DNA from: Xestospongia muta
Taxonomy: Eukaryota > Porifera > Demospongiae > Haplosclerida > Petrosiidae
NCBI GenBank assembly: GCA_963693285.1
Contig: OY848924.1
Location: 8,170,400-8,234,399 of the forward strand
Length of the DNA: 64,000 nt
Direction of reading: 5' to 3'
The notes under the pieces were generated by a model, which worked only from the letters and a program-made list of their open reading frames with translations, was not told the DNA's origin and did no database searches. The first letter of the stretch is position 1. Every line of letters starts with the position of its first letter. Positions 35,300-48,882 of this stretch are shown piece by piece. The translations under genes were made by a program, and so were the position numbers.

Positions 35300-37741
35300 T
35301 TAGAACCATGGATGTGAGCTGTATGGTATAGGATTACCATTAATATAGACTGTATCAAGTTGTACTGGAGTGAGTGAAGCAATGGGCACTTGTTCATATG
35401 CTAACTCAAAACCTGTGCGTTGTTGTGATATAATGTTTGCTTTGGAGACAAACCTAAATGAAGTATTGGATTTTTTGTGGAGTATATATTGGATACTGGT
35501 CTGAGTTCCACAAAGTCGTCTCTTGTATCTAAAGTTGCCATGAGCTGGACGAAAATAATGTAGTGAACATCGATTTGTTTCAGAAATTTCAAGATGTTTT
35601 ATTGTGATATTTAGGTAATGTCCAGACCAAATGGTAATGGTCCATAGGCAGTTCTGGTAGGGAGGATAGTTTGAAGGATAGCGAGGAGAGGAGATGACAG
35701 CAGAAGAAGTATTATAATTGCCACCACATTCTATAGCAAGATGTTAGGATGGTATGCTACTTCATGATTACTGCTTACTTATGCATGTCTTTAAATCTGC
35801 TGAGAGTCCATACCCTTGATGGCAATGACAGTAGTATGATCCATATGTATTTTTGCAACGTTGATGGCAAATTTTAGCACGACATTCATTTATATCTATA
35901 TATAATATAAACTGGTAATTGCTATCATTGTTAACTTTACCTTGACAAGATATTTCATCATAACTTAGTTCATAACCTGCATAACAGCCACAACCAGTTT
36001 TATAGCCTTGTTCATCAGAAATACATATTTGAGAGCATCCACCATTGTTGACAGTACAGAGCACTTTATTAGAGAGAGATATTATATATAGAGTGATATT
36101 ACCACATACCATCATGAAGGAAGTACATCAGTTTAAACCCACCAGCTTCAATATAACTGTCAGAATGAAAATGTATTGACACAACACTTGCTGTTGAGTT
36201 CATTGAAATTAAATGAGAGCCACATAATTTTGTATTGGAAAGTAAATTTCCAATAGAGTCTTCCTCAATAATATTGAGATAGTCATAGTTACATTGTTCA
36301 TCTTGTTCTAAATCAAACTCTATAAATTTGAGCTGTAATGTTTCATTTTCTGAAAGCCATAATTTCCAAAGACAATCTTTATTTGGTGGATATCGTCCAC
36401 TTCCAGGTGATTCAATCACTCCGTATGTACTAGGATCAACAAGTATACTTCCTCCACAAATACCTGCTCAGGAAATACCATATGTCGTGTTATTATAATA
36501 ATGAGAAGGGACTTACTCTCACATTCATTGTCAGCAATAATGCCAGTTACTTTAGTGATTGTATCAGACAATGTGTCATTTTCGTTAATGCATATTTCAG
36601 ACACATACAACAATTGTTGACCATTTCCTACTTTCCCAGTATAAGAACAACATCTAGTCAAAATAGTAACAAATTTAGAACCATATTAACTGACAGAATA
36701 CCTCTCTCCATAATGTACATGTACATAATCAGACTGGACTGTTTGTGGAAGAAACTGTGCACACGATGCATTTTCTACTGCTTGTAGAGCAATGTAAACT
36801 GCACTGCGAAGAGAATCTACATCAAAAGAGATAGATAAACGTTGGCTACATGCCAAGTATTGGTCTAGTCATGAATGTACTTAGTTGCTATATGTTTGGA
36901 CAAGAATGTACCACATGTTTTGTTAGAAAATAAGTCATGTCTTGTGTAATGATGGATGCATTGAATTTCAAGCATTCTTATGCTAAACCTATAGTACTAG
37001 AGCTGTTGTTTTTCATCAGAACGTCGACGTTGTTGTGATAGCCACACATAAGGGACATAATGACTGGTATGTCATCAACTTCTCTCCAGAGGGTAGCTGC
37101 CATTGACACGTGCTACCTCTTGAGACTATTAATTACATAACTACAATCTATTATGCAGAGAGCGTACCTGGTACATTGGGATTAAACCTGTATGGAATAA
37201 TTCCATCTGGCCACTGTGAGCCAGAGTGATATACTTCTAAAAGAAAAAAAAATATTCATATGATGGAGGAATTACCCCAACATTGATGTGTTGACAATTA
37301 TGATAATGATATTTTGTGAATATGGTCAATATTATGAATATCATTACTGAGCGGTCCTAGCTGAAAGATAGTACAAATAGTACAATTGATAAGGCTTAGT
37401 GCGGTAGTGTGATTAGTGGTAATTCTAGCTGAGAAAGAGGAAGATAATCAATGGGATGGTTAATCCCATGTTTTGATATGTCAATTGAATGCTGGATTTG
37501 TTTATAAGGTTGTTAACTAATTTCATTGGTCTATTACCAAAATAGTTCTTTATTTCTATAATATTAAACATATTTATTATGCAAAGATTACATTTTGTAA
37601 TAGAGGCTAACCTGTGGAGCATGGGTCATAATGCACTGTTGGAGAGACATCATCAGATTTAAGCTGTATATTTTGTACCGGCAATGCAGAGATACTTAAA
37701 GACAGGAGACTTGTTATCTGAAAGATCCAATAGTACAGCAT
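35300..37741 (-). CDS. Secreted astacin-like pseudoprotease with CUB and EGF domains
   Basis: ATG 37741 opens a signal peptide (MLYYWIFQITSLLSLSISA). Exons then read WPDGIIPYRFNP (astacin start), SLRSAVYIALQAVENASC and RCCSYTGKVGNGQQL. This matches the active astacin at 13010 ([14 protein letters not shown]) up to the zinc-helix position. There, instead of HELGHVLG, it has SDTITKVTG. The astacin domain then stops at ECES, with no third zinc ligand and no Met-turn. A CUB domain follows directly (CGGSILVDPSTYG...), then two EGFs (CTVNNGGCSQIC; DINECRAKICHQRC) and a C-terminal CUB (CGGNYNTSSAVISSPRYP). All exon phases agree, so it looks like an intact gene. Catalysis should be lost; a binding or scaffold role is inferred. 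Confidence 0.8.
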
Positions 37742-38049
37742 TATGTAAAGTTAGACTGGAGTAAGAACTACTGGAGAGAATTCAACTAAGTCTTCTTGTT
37801 ATCTAGAGTAACAGTACATCAATGCAGTATAAAGACGTCCTTTTATATGTGTACTGAATGAGCTCCACCCGGACATGTGGTATTACGCCCACGCATCATT
37901 TGTAAAGTTTACGAACGTGTACGGAAACATTCTGAAATTTACATAGAAATGAAATGCACTAAAAAAGATGTTATCTCCGTATATTAAATAACATGTCTGT
38001 CAGCATGGCCTCACATTAGAGACCTTACTATTTACAAAGAAATACCAAT
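37742..38049. promoter_or_regulatory. 308 bp divergent promoter region, astacin-like gene/GTF2H2
   Basis: CATATAAAAGG on the minus strand (about 37839-37849) is a TATA box about 100 nt before the astacin-like ATG. No such box is seen on the GTF2H2 side, as expected for a housekeeping gene. Confidence 0.45.
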
Positions 38050-41000
38050 ATGGATGAAGATACTGAACAAGGCTACACTTGGGAGGCCGAATATGAAAGA
38101 CCTTGGTAAGTGATTGTGGCTTAATAAGGAACTTGAGAATGTCCTCTCTAGGGAAGCTATCCAAGAAGATTTTGAAGGTCATCTTGTGGCACCAGATGAT
38201 AGTAGAATGTACAAAGTTAAGAGAAGAAAGTATGGAATGTTATTAACACCTGTTGTACATAATATTCAATATACATAGGTTATTTGATCATCATCGTCAA
38301 ATGAAACTTGGAATGGTCAGTTACTATAACGAGTTAAACTTGTTTCTATAACTTGCTCTTCCAGATGCGTCATTTAATAGTGGTTTTAGATATGACATCA
38401 TCTATGGAAGATAAAGATCTCCGACCTGATCGCTTTTCATGCACAAAAGCAGTAAGTATGAGTGTGGTCTGTGACAACTGTGACTCCACCCACTAATTAG
38501 GTGCTGGAGAAATTTTTGGATGAATTTTTTGATCAAAATCCAATATCTCAGGTACTTTATTAGTAACTAATAAATATCATGAAATAATCTTAGATTGGTC
38601 TACTTGCTACTCGAGATGGTAAAGCTCTGAAATTATCAGATTTATCAGGTACACTATAAGTGGTTTGATTATGAATATTCATAAGATGTCAGGTAATCCT
38701 AGATTACACAAGACAGCACTTCAACAGTGTCACCAATGTTCAGGAGAAACCTCATTACAAAATGCAATGGATTTAGCTCTCAAACTTCTCAGGTATACGA
38801 CACATATGATAATATGACAATGTGATATATATAATATTATAATAGTATGACATATATAATAGTATGACATATGATAGTGTGATAGTGTGACTTGTGTGAT
38901 GTGTGACACATGGGATGTGTATTATGGGGAGATCTCATGTCACTAGACACGTACCATCTCATGCAAGTCGGGAACTGTTAGTCATTCATGGATCATTGTC
39001 ATCTTGTGATCCTGGCAATATCTTTAATACAATTGAGGTACAAAGGATTACATCATTATGATGTCATATTGATTTCATACATTAGGAACTTTCTCGCCAA
39101 AATATTCAATGTTCTATAATTGGACTTGGAGCTCAAGTTAGACTTTGTCAGACAATATGTCAGAAAACACAAGGTAAAAACTTGTCAAATTTGTTTTTAA
39201 TACTGGTTTAACAGGTACATATAATGTTATATTGGATGAAGTCCATTTTCGTGACCTAGTCATGCAGCATTGTAGGCCCCCTATTGCTAAGGTACTTTTC
39301 CTATAATTACTATTAATTGTGTTTAATTGTTTGTTTAATTACTGCCAACAGGCCTCAGCTGCTACAACCTTAATTAAAATGGGTAAGTTAAGTACTTAGT
39401 GTAATTGATATTTGTATGGTCAGCTAATTATAACAATGGCCACTTTGTTGCCATGGAAACAGGTAACTTAATTAAAAAGTGTAGGGTGGATCCAGGATAT
39501 TGTAGGCATATCTGGAACACTACACTTAGAGACATGACCACAGATATAATATGGGTGTTTCTTTGATAGGATTCCCTCAACATGTAAGTGCTGGCCCTGT
39601 ATCATTGTGTATGTGGTAGGTATATTGGTGGTTGTTAGTTCAATCGTGTTTCTTGGTTAGTCACTTAGATACAAAGTCTAATGAGTATATTACATCAACT
39701 GGATATCATTGTCCTCAGGTCAGATGTGTAAGATTACATAATAATGTATGTTACTATAAACCACACACATTCATCCGTTAAATTAAATAAGTATTTTTAA
39801 AAATGAACAACAAGTGTGAGTTGGGAGTTAAGCAATAGTTGTTGTCTTCCTCCATACGATAACATTCTCAACATTGTTTACATGTTATGATATTTTTGGG
39901 GTACTTTTCTTCCTGTCAGTATATGTTTAAGGTGATATGAAGCCATTACTAAACTTTCATGCCTTGTTTGGTATTATTAGAACAATAAACTATTACGTTT
40001 GATGTTTAATTCTTTTGACTACCTATCAAATATTGTGATGAGACTCTAATGATATTTGAATTGGTTTTCTTTGATATAGTGTCATTCAAAGTATTGTGAG
40101 TTACCTGTTGAATGTATCACATGTGGTGAGTCCCCCTTGAAACACGACTAGACTTTATGACGCCAACTGAGCTGGTATAAGAATGTTAGTTTTAACATTT
40201 TTTGTGAAACTGATACTATAAACAGTTATGGATCAGATACCATTATACCATTATAAATGACTCTCTACATACTGGAATTGTTGCGGTTCTACTACATACT
40301 AGAAGTGTTGCGGTGGAGACAATGTTCTCTGTTAAGATAGATAGTATAGTAACTTATATCCTGTACTCCGACACATTTATTTAGTAACTGACAGAATGTA
40401 CTAGAAACAGTGATAATTATGAACTGGATAATTTTTTTTTAGGTTTGACATTAGTCTTGGCACCCCATCTTATCAGGTCACATCATCACTTGTTTCCATT
40501 GGCTATGTTTCATGAAGTACAAATTAATACAAAGTTAGTAATTGCATTCATTGTATTGTGTCTCTAATTAGCACTTAACAATTGAGAGGTCATTTGACTT
40601 ATTGTCACATTCTCTAGTACTTCACAAATTTATTGCTTTGGTTGTCAAACATCATTAAATTCTGAGGTAAAATCCGATACCTATAGCCTATTGTGGTCTA
40701 ACTTTATTATATGATAGAGCAGCCTTATGTTAAGCTAGTATAATCAATTTATGCTAATCTTGTTATATTAATAGTATTTTTGGTAATATTATATGTATAG
40801 TAGGATATATGAATATTAATTAGTTTTTATTTGGCTGCTGTGTGCAATGATATATTAGTGCTCATTAGCTTTTGTTAGCTTCTGTTACATGTTCTCATCG
40901 AGGGTTGTCTCTAGTTTAGTGAATGATTGGTTTCCCCTAACCACAACACGATATAACCTCATGTAATGTTTATCTTTCATAATAAGTATTACTTCTATTA

Positions 41001-41257
41001 GTAAGTGTACTTTCAGTGAACTAGGTTCAGTATGATAATAATGTTTATCTTTCAACACCTTACTGGAATAAAGTTGAGTTTACATTAAACAGTATATCAA
41101 AAAACCATTTGAGACACTGTGATCATCTCTACTCTCTCTTTAGATGTACATGTGTCCAGACTGTAAGCAATACTATTGTATAGACTGTGATTTATATTGT
41201 CATGAAACTCTTCATAATTGTCCTGGTTGTCAGAGCCTTCTTCAAACTAACCCATAA
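38050..41257 (+). CDS. GTF2H2: TFIIH subunit p44 (GTF2H2/Ssl1)
   Basis: ATG 38050 gives MDEDTEQGYTWEAEYERPW, the p44 N-terminus. The vWA/Ssl1 domain follows: MRHLIVVLDMTSSMEDKDLRPDR, cut here as two blocks MRHLIVVLD and TSSMEDKDLRPDR. Then come QIGLLATRDGKA, ELLVIHGSLSSCDP and QCSIIGLGAQVRLC. The C-terminus has the zinc-binding C4 and RING-like Cys pairs: GYHCPQC, CELPVECITCG, IYCFGCQ, MYMCPDCKQYYCIDCD and HNCPGCQ. Known role: a core TFIIH subunit that contacts and activates the XPD helicase in transcription initiation and nucleotide excision repair. Introns in the 3' half are unusually long for this window (up to about 480 bp). Complete by length and domain order. Confidence 0.94.
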
Positions 41258-41734
41258 TGTACATGTAGTAAATACTCCAGCCAAAATGGCTTGGGTATAT
41301 AACATTTCCAATAAATGTAGCGGTTATTACATTCTTGTTATTAATTATGTGATTTTACCAGAACTAGTGTAAAATTGATGTAGTGGACAAATGACATGCT
41401 TATCTAATGATCTGTCTACATACTGAGCAATCCTGTCACAGGAACCGTTATCATAACTACTGCTACATCAGTTGACACAATTGAGTGTTGTTTACGTAGC
41501 TCGTGGATACCTGGCATAGCAAGATAGTATACGCCTACATAATGTATGTGTGTGTGTGTCTGTGCTAACCCAGTGATGTATTCAGGTTGTTTAAAATGTC
41601 AAGTTGAAGTTGTTAACTTATAAAAAAGTACCAAGTCAACTTGGAAACAGAAAAAGAAAGAAAGAAATTAAATGATCAATATTATGTTCGACATAATATA
41701 GTGCCAACTCTTATAACAAGACACACATAAATAA
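41258..41734. other. Intergenic gap between convergent GTF2H2 and adaptor gene
   Basis: 477 bp of AT-rich sequence with a short (TG)n (about 41547-41560) and an AAAGAAAGAAAGAAA run (about 41652-41668). No gene seen; it probably contains both 3' UTRs. Confidence 0.6.
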
Positions 41735-43518
41735 TTACAACATTCCATATAAGGTAACATGAGAACTTTGTGAACTAGTTACACTGCCATGTGCTGAGTT
41801 ATGTTTTATTTTGCGTTTATTTTGTTGGACATCTGATTGTGGTGGACTACCTTGACGACGTGTTGAATGAGGGATTGTTGAATACAAACTGCTAAGATGA
41901 CTGGCAGTAGAGGGAGAGAAAGGAAGCCCAGGACCACTTGTATGTTTTGGAGAAGCACCACTGCTTGAATGTCTTCTTGGTTTGGCTGTGTTATCAGTCA
42001 CTGGTAACACATACTCCTTGCCTTTGTGCTTTAAAATAACTTGATGACTAGGAGATGTTTTCTTGTTCTCTGATTTAGTTTGCGGCAGTCTGTGCAAGTG
42101 TTCATATTCTGAGTTAGCTGGTTGCTCAGTGATTGGGTTTGGAGGAGGGAGGGGTGGTGGATGAAGAGTAGAATAGATTCTATCGCTAGATGATGTACGA
42201 TGATGTCGTTTTGTATGTTTAGAATATTCTGTACAGTCAGAATATTTTCTAGTGTATTTGAGAGGAATCTCAGGTTGTACAAAAGGTAATGAGTTTGCTC
42301 GTTTTGGTTTGTAAGTGGGTGAGAAAACTTTGCTATTTCTGTGAGTGACTGCAGTTTTAGTAGGGGTCTCCTGAGGCGATGATCTCTCATCATTACAGAC
42401 AAAAATTTGGTATTCTTTAATGCAATCATCAATTGTCTCATATACGTGTTCTCCATCTTGTTCTTCAATATTATCATAAGTATTATCAGTTTTTCTATTG
42501 TCAGGAATATCTCCGATTTGAGGTACTTTTTGTTGTCTTGTTAACTTCCATCTCTCTATCAAATCCATAGCTTCATCTTCACCTACGCATATAACAGATG
42601 CTGAATCACCATCTATTTTTGAAAACAAGAAACTTCCATTATCGTCGTCAGTTTGTAATTCTGTCTCACTCTCCCAACAACTTTGATATCCTCCTTCAGG
42701 TTCTATTACTGCATCAAATTCGGGTATTTCATGTATCGTATCAAAATACATTCCTAATCGATATTTGGGACCAGCTCGAGGTAGAACATCCTTCCACTCT
42801 TCTAGTTTATCTGATGTGACCTATATCCAATAATATAATGTGTGAGTAAAGTGGGATGACAACGATATGTTGTGAGAATTAAATGAGATTCATCTACTAG
42901 TTCACAGCTGTTGTTTCAGCTGATGACAACTGTCATGCAGAAGGTGGAAAGTAAATCTAGAAGCCACAGACAGTAGGGAGGGTAATAACTAGACCTACTA
43001 AGATGGTATCTTGTCAGTAAACAATGCAATTCTAAGTTGGGTACAATTACCATAATTATCAGCTATATAGTCAAAGGCTAAAACAGTGTTAAATAAGATT
43101 GGAGAGAAGTGACCTATAGGTGTGATATTTTCTTTGAATTTGATGCTGCACTTTGTTGATCAGTGCAAATATATTAACTATTCTATCGTTTTATATATAG
43201 TTTTAAAAGCATTTTAAAAGTAAAACATTACTGTTGCAGACTTTATCTATCCACTTTATATATATATATATATATAATAATAATAATAGTACTGCAGAAT
43301 ACCAGTAGTAAAATATGTATTGTTGTCAGCGTTTATCGTCAACTTACACTGAAATCCTCCATTACGGCTGCAGTCATCTTTTTTTGTTTTGCTGCTTCTT
43401 TTGATTTCAGCGTAATCCCGAAGAATCTTTGGATTTGCTCACTGAGTGAAGTACTGATTAGAATTGTTGTACTGCTATTTATATCTTTAATTTCCGCATA
43501 TCTCCGTAAACTAAGCAT
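41735..43518 (-). CDS. Unrecognised adaptor-like protein with an ITAM-like tyrosine motif
   Basis: Two exons join in phase: 43518 to about 43348 (MLSLRRYAEIKDINSS... ending MEDFS) and about 42822-41735 (VTSDKLEEWKDVLPRAG...). An in-frame stop precedes the ATG, so the start is plausible. I recognise no catalytic domain; the N-terminal 150 residues may be a small folded module. The rest is disordered, Ser/Pro/His-rich, with a Pro run (LHPPPLPPPNP) suited to SH3 binding. Tyrosine motifs are frequent: TYDNI, VYETI, IYSTL, EYEHL, LYSTI. The first two form YxxI-x8-YxxI, which meets the ITAM pattern. There is no signal peptide or membrane segment, so a cytoplasmic adaptor for SH2/SH3 proteins is inferred. 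Upstream exons cannot be excluded. Confidence 0.6.
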
Positions 43519-46049
43519 TGACCGTAATTACTGCCTAACAGTTATACAACATTTTCTCACACCTTATTTGTAACATAATCATGTCATATTGTGTTCCAAC
43601 TCAAAGTAAACAAGCTGGCAAGGATTCTAGTCTGTATATGTCCATATTTAATTAGCAAACCATAAACATTTGAGAGAAACATGTCATCGTTCATTAAATT
43701 ATTTTAATTTGCACTACTTACAAGGTACTCCACTTTATTATATGTGTCTGAAGACTCTTTGTCTCAAATAACTTAACAAAATTATATGAGTTTGTTGAGT
43801 CTCAACAAAATACTTATGATAATTGAAGTACTGAATAGAGCCATTAATAGTTGGCCATTCCTGGCTGTAGACTACATTTTTTTATTGTTCCTGAATTTCT
43901 AGTTCCATAAATAATTGTGTATATCCCAGCTGTTGGCACTGTGTCCTCCGCATTGGATTACATGTTTACAAACTACTATCTTTCCTATTACAACCACTCA
44001 CTACTTCTGTACACATGTGTAATCATCCACTCTTTTACTACATCTCCCAATATGATAACATACTGGAAAATCTATCTTTTATAGTTTCTGTAAATATTAT
44101 AATTTGTAATTATTAGCCTAGTCTATTAGTTACTATGATAGTTTTATCTTCATCTACTCATCCAATATGTGGTCATGTAATTTGTATGGTAACCAGATTT
44201 TGTGTGTTCCAAGGATAGTAGTACTGGCTAGAGTAATGACAATACACAGGAACTTGTTTAAAGTATACAATGCATTAATATCCAGTTCTCACACTAAAAT
44301 GATTTCCCCTGAACAATGTACAGTATATACTATTAATTGAATTATGAGTATTTCTAGTTTTGTTTAGTGACCATACTGACCAACAGTACAAAGATAAAGC
44401 AAAAAAAGTACCTTTTGATTGGTCTGACAGGCGTGTCATGGAAACCACTAATGTTACACACACACTCATGTACACTGTCTTCTTAACATATTTTTCACCA
44501 CTCCTTTACTCTTTGTCTACAATTACTGTTCTAGTGACATGACAATATGAGAGTAAGTTATAACTATCCCTAGCAACCTAGCCAACAAAACAGAAACCTA
44601 ACAAAATCATAAAGTTTAAATGTTTAAATGAACGAAGTCAAACGTGTAATATAATATATTGCGTAATTAAGTTATTATACCATACAGACACTCTGTCTCC
44701 CCACTTCTTTATGTTGGGTAAACTTTCGGATCATTCTTCCGTCTTTAACCCATCAAGTCGTGCATTGGTTGTCTTATATATATTATATTATGTATATATA
44801 AATATATGGGATAGCTAGTGGTTTGCTAACATGATAAAATGCTGTTGAAAGACAATGAACATAATATTTTGTTAACTAGTGTTAATAAATATGCAATTGT
44901 AAGGATCTCTAGAATTTTAGTTAGTAAAAGAGTACTTTCCCTAAAAACAGCGGCAGTAGTTTATTATAAAACATTTAGAGGTTTGGTATTACATAACTGT
45001 AGTGCACTGAGTTGCTGTATTCACAAAATATAATTATGTGCCTGTGTAACCAAATAACAAACTAAGGGATGGATCATTGACTAACTCATAGTTTACACAT
45101 TTGTGGTTTAAACCCGAATTGACAAGATATATCGTATGTTTAACTGATATTTGTTGTGTCATGTTAATACATGTTGTCGTGTAGCGGAGAGCTGTTAGCT
45201 AAAAATTGATAAAAGACACTTTCAAAGTTGACATTATGTCACAATAGCATATTATTAACCACATGTTGGTTAGAGATACCTTATCAATGAATTGTATGGT
45301 CAGGAGGACACACTACCTGGTAAATTAGGTATGCTTTGCTTGAAAGCTTGGGAATAAGTGCTGACCAACTTGAAAGAACAGACCTACAGTTACCAGGCTT
45401 GACTACTAGAAAGTGGTTACTGTTCTAAGTTTTGATTAATAATGTATTAAAGTATTGATTACTGATGTGTGGGCCTTTTGTAACATGAGGAAGGTGTCAT
45501 GTACTATGTGAGCCGGAGGAGTCACATTGATATCTAATGATATTCATATAGCTGTTATGTAGAGTGTGTGAGAACAGGATCATCTGATATAAACAACAAC
45601 AGAAGATCAATATACCTCACATTCCTCAGTATATTATACAATAATTGTAATTCTGAGAATTGGAACCCACATATATTTGTTCTATTGTTAATTACGTCAC
45701 TTGTACCAAAAATGTTATAACATCCTTCGTTGCCATCTGTTAGTTATATAACATGTAGTACCACTAATATTGTTCAGAGGGATCATTGTAATTAATGAAC
45801 CTCACAAGATAATGTGGCTGGTTGTAATTCCATTAATGGTTTGTAGCTTGGTTACTTTGTCTAATTAACTAACAAAATAATGAAAGTATATGATGTGGTA
45901 TGTGTCCACGTTCAATCAGTACAAGCTATGAATATTAATATTAAATAATTATTTTAACTTTCAAATAATTATTCATAAAGATTACTTGTGTAAAGCATGG
46001 GGCGTGGCTAGCACATGCAAGGTCGAACGACTGCCATGTTACATTAGAA
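43519..46049. other. 2.5 kb intergenic region, no gene seen
   Basis: This is the longest gap in the window. It is AT-rich, with a TATATATTATATTATGTATATA-like stretch near 44780-44810 and scattered short frames without recognisable motifs. A GGGGCGTGGC element lies at about 45999-46010, some 40 nt before the MTHFR start. Distal regulatory elements may be here, but none is shown. Confidence 0.6.
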
Positions 46050-48682
46050 ATGGCTGATAGGAGTGAATTTGCTTTTCAAAGGGTGCAATCTGCTCCCACG
46101 TTTGGTCCTCTAACTCAATCAGAGAGGGGATGGCCTTGTCCAAGTAGTAGCAGTAGTGGTGTACCATCCTCAGCTGGTTCCTCTCGTAGTGGTAGTACTG
46201 ATAATATTCCACGTTCTTCATCACCTCTCAGTGCATCAACTAATCTTATTGATAAGATACAAAGTCATATTGATGGAGGAGATCGATTCTTTTCTTTGGA
46301 GTTTTTCCCTCCACGTACTCCAGCTGGAGCTAGTAACTTAATTGCTCGTTTTGATCGCATGTTCTCAGGAGGTCCTCTTTTTTGTGACGTCACATGGCAT
46401 TCAGCTGGAAATCCAGGTAATAGACAATAGATATCAATAGTTTTGATATTGTTGTAGGTGGAGACCAGGAGACAAGTTCACTGAGGATAGCTAGTACCGC
46501 ATTGACTTTTTGTGGACTCGACACAATGTTACATTTGACTTGTGCTAGTTCTACTAAAGACGAGATTACTCAACATTTGACGAAATCCAAGTTACTTGGT
46601 ATAAAGAATATACTAGCACTAAGAGGAGGTAAGTAATTCTAACAATTAAATATATTATAATAACTTGTTGTTTAGATCCACCAGAATCTGATGAGTGGAC
46701 ACACAATAATCATGGCTTCAATTATGCTGTTGATCTCGTAAAACATATCAGAGAAGAATTTGGAGACTATTTTACTATATGTGTTGCTGGTAATGATATG
46801 GATTTATTAACATTTATGCATCCATTTCTAACTATACAGGATATCCTCATGGACACCCCGAGTGTCCAGACTATTACAGTGATATTATACATCTTAAAGA
46901 AAAAGTTGATGCAGGTGCTGACTTCATTATTACACAACTCTTCTTTGAAACGTCAACATACCTTAAGTTTTATCGTGATTGTCGTGAGGTGGGTATTACT
47001 GTCCCTATAATACCAGGTATTCTGCCTATACAAGGCTATGAATCTTTGCGTCATCTTACAAAGCTGTCCAAGCTTGAAGTACCTCAAACAATACGAGATG
47101 TTATATTACCTATTAAAGATAATGATGTGGCTGTTAGAAATTATGGAGTTGATCTTGCTGTTAAAATGTGTAAAGAATTGTTTGATAGCGGAATAGTGAG
47201 TTATAATGGACACATATATGTATATATAATGGATATATAGACAGAGAGAGACTTAATGAATGGATTTTTAATAATTGTGTAATTTTTTGTAGGTCAATGG
47301 ACTTCATTTCTACACTTTAAACAGAGAAGTTGCTGTCATTGACATTTTAAGACAATTGGGACTTTGGTGTGAAGACCCTCTTGCTCACAAGGCATTGCCA
47401 TGGAAACAGTCAGCTAATCTCAAAAGACGTGTCACAGAAGATGTCAGGTAATATAATGGATTATATATATATTATATAATATATGTGTGTGTGTGTGTGT
47501 ATTTATTGACAACACTCACTACCAGGCCAATATTTTGGGCTACTCGTCCTAAAAGTTACATCCATCGAACTCAAGAATGGGATGACTTTCCAAATGGACG
47601 TTGGGGATCATCAGCTAGTCCTGCTTTTGGTGAATTAAAAGTGGGCGGAGTTATCAGTCATGAAGAATATCATTATGTCAATATATTTTAGGATTATTAC
47701 TTGTTTTATCTCTGTCGTCGTATTAAGCCAGAAACTCGTCGTGCAATGTGGGGAGAAGAACTACAGAGCTGTGATGATGTATATCATATTTTTGAATGTT
47801 ATATTACTGGAAAGAAAAACAAGAATGGTATCAAGGTATATAATTACTTGTTAATAAAATTAAAATTATATATTGTAGGTCACATCTCTTCCTTGGAATG
47901 ATGATGAATTAGCTATTGAAACAACATTGATTATAGAACAATTAGCTCATGTTAATAGAAATGGTGTTCTGACAATTAACAGTCAACCATCAGTTAATGG
48001 AAAACCTTCAACTGATCCAGTTCATGGATGGGGTACTCCTGGAGGCTATGTATATCAGAAGGTGTTGTGTGTTTAACAAGACATGTAATTGTTATAATGT
48101 TTGTAGGCATATCTTGAGTTCTTTGCTAGTCAACAGTTTGTAGAGACACTATTAGAAGTCCTTCCTACATATCCTCTAGTAAATTATCATATTGTCAACA
48201 AAGAGGTGAATATTGTAATATACATCTATACATGTTGTGTACATGTATATATTGTTTGTGTAGGGTACACATGATTTGACTAATTGCCATCCTCAATCTC
48301 CTATTGCTGTAACATGGGGTGTGTTCCCTGGTAAAGAAATACTACAGCCTACTGTAGTAGATCCTGATGCGTTTATGTACTGGAAGGTATTATAGTTAAT
48401 TTATTGTTGTTCTCTGTTTGTTGCCCCTCTAATTAAGATTATTATTACTTACAGGATGAAGCCTTTGCGTTATGGCAGACTCATTGGGCTACTCTGTATC
48501 CAGATGACTCACCATCTAATGCAGTTATCAGATTTATACATAGTACATATTTTCTTGTCAACTTGGTTGACAATGATTACGTCAAGGGTAATGACCTCTG
48601 GTCCCTTATTGATGATGTCCTAATTAAAATGGGTAAAATAACTGAGAGATTTGATCCAGCTAAAGTTGTTCAGGATACATGA
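46050..48682 (+). CDS. MTHFR: Methylenetetrahydrofolate reductase
   Basis: It reduces 5,10-methylene-THF to 5-methyl-THF with NADPH and FAD, feeding methionine synthesis in the cytosol. The N-terminus has a Ser-rich stretch ([18 protein letters not shown]), as in vertebrate MTHFR, where it is phosphorylated. The catalytic barrel follows: [60 protein letters not shown] and [14 protein letters not shown] full SAM-binding regulatory domain is present ([59 protein letters not shown]). It is therefore an animal-type, SAM-inhibitable enzyme, complete in length. Alanine is kept in the GAD segment at the site of the human A222V variant. Tandem with PTCD1, 200 bp apart. Confidence 0.96.
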
Positions 48683-48882
48683 AATTAGTTTGTAGAGTTT
48701 AGAACATGTAACTTTATTTACAGAGAATTGTATTAAATTATTTTCCTGCTATTTGTAGTAGTGTAATCAGTAATATATTAAGTTATTATTTATGGTTATT
48801 ACTTTTATTTATATTGGCCAGATCTTTTATTATTTATTTTGGAAATTTGAATTACACAAAGGGTTAAAAAATTTAATTCCAC

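Noticed and set aside
36482..36787. Plus-strand 101 aa frame
   Set aside because: Antisense to phase-consistent exons of the astacin-like gene; no homology.
44275..45033. Open frames of 60-66 aa in the 2.5 kb gap
   Set aside because: No conserved motif, no matching splice partners and composition like surrounding AT-rich DNA.
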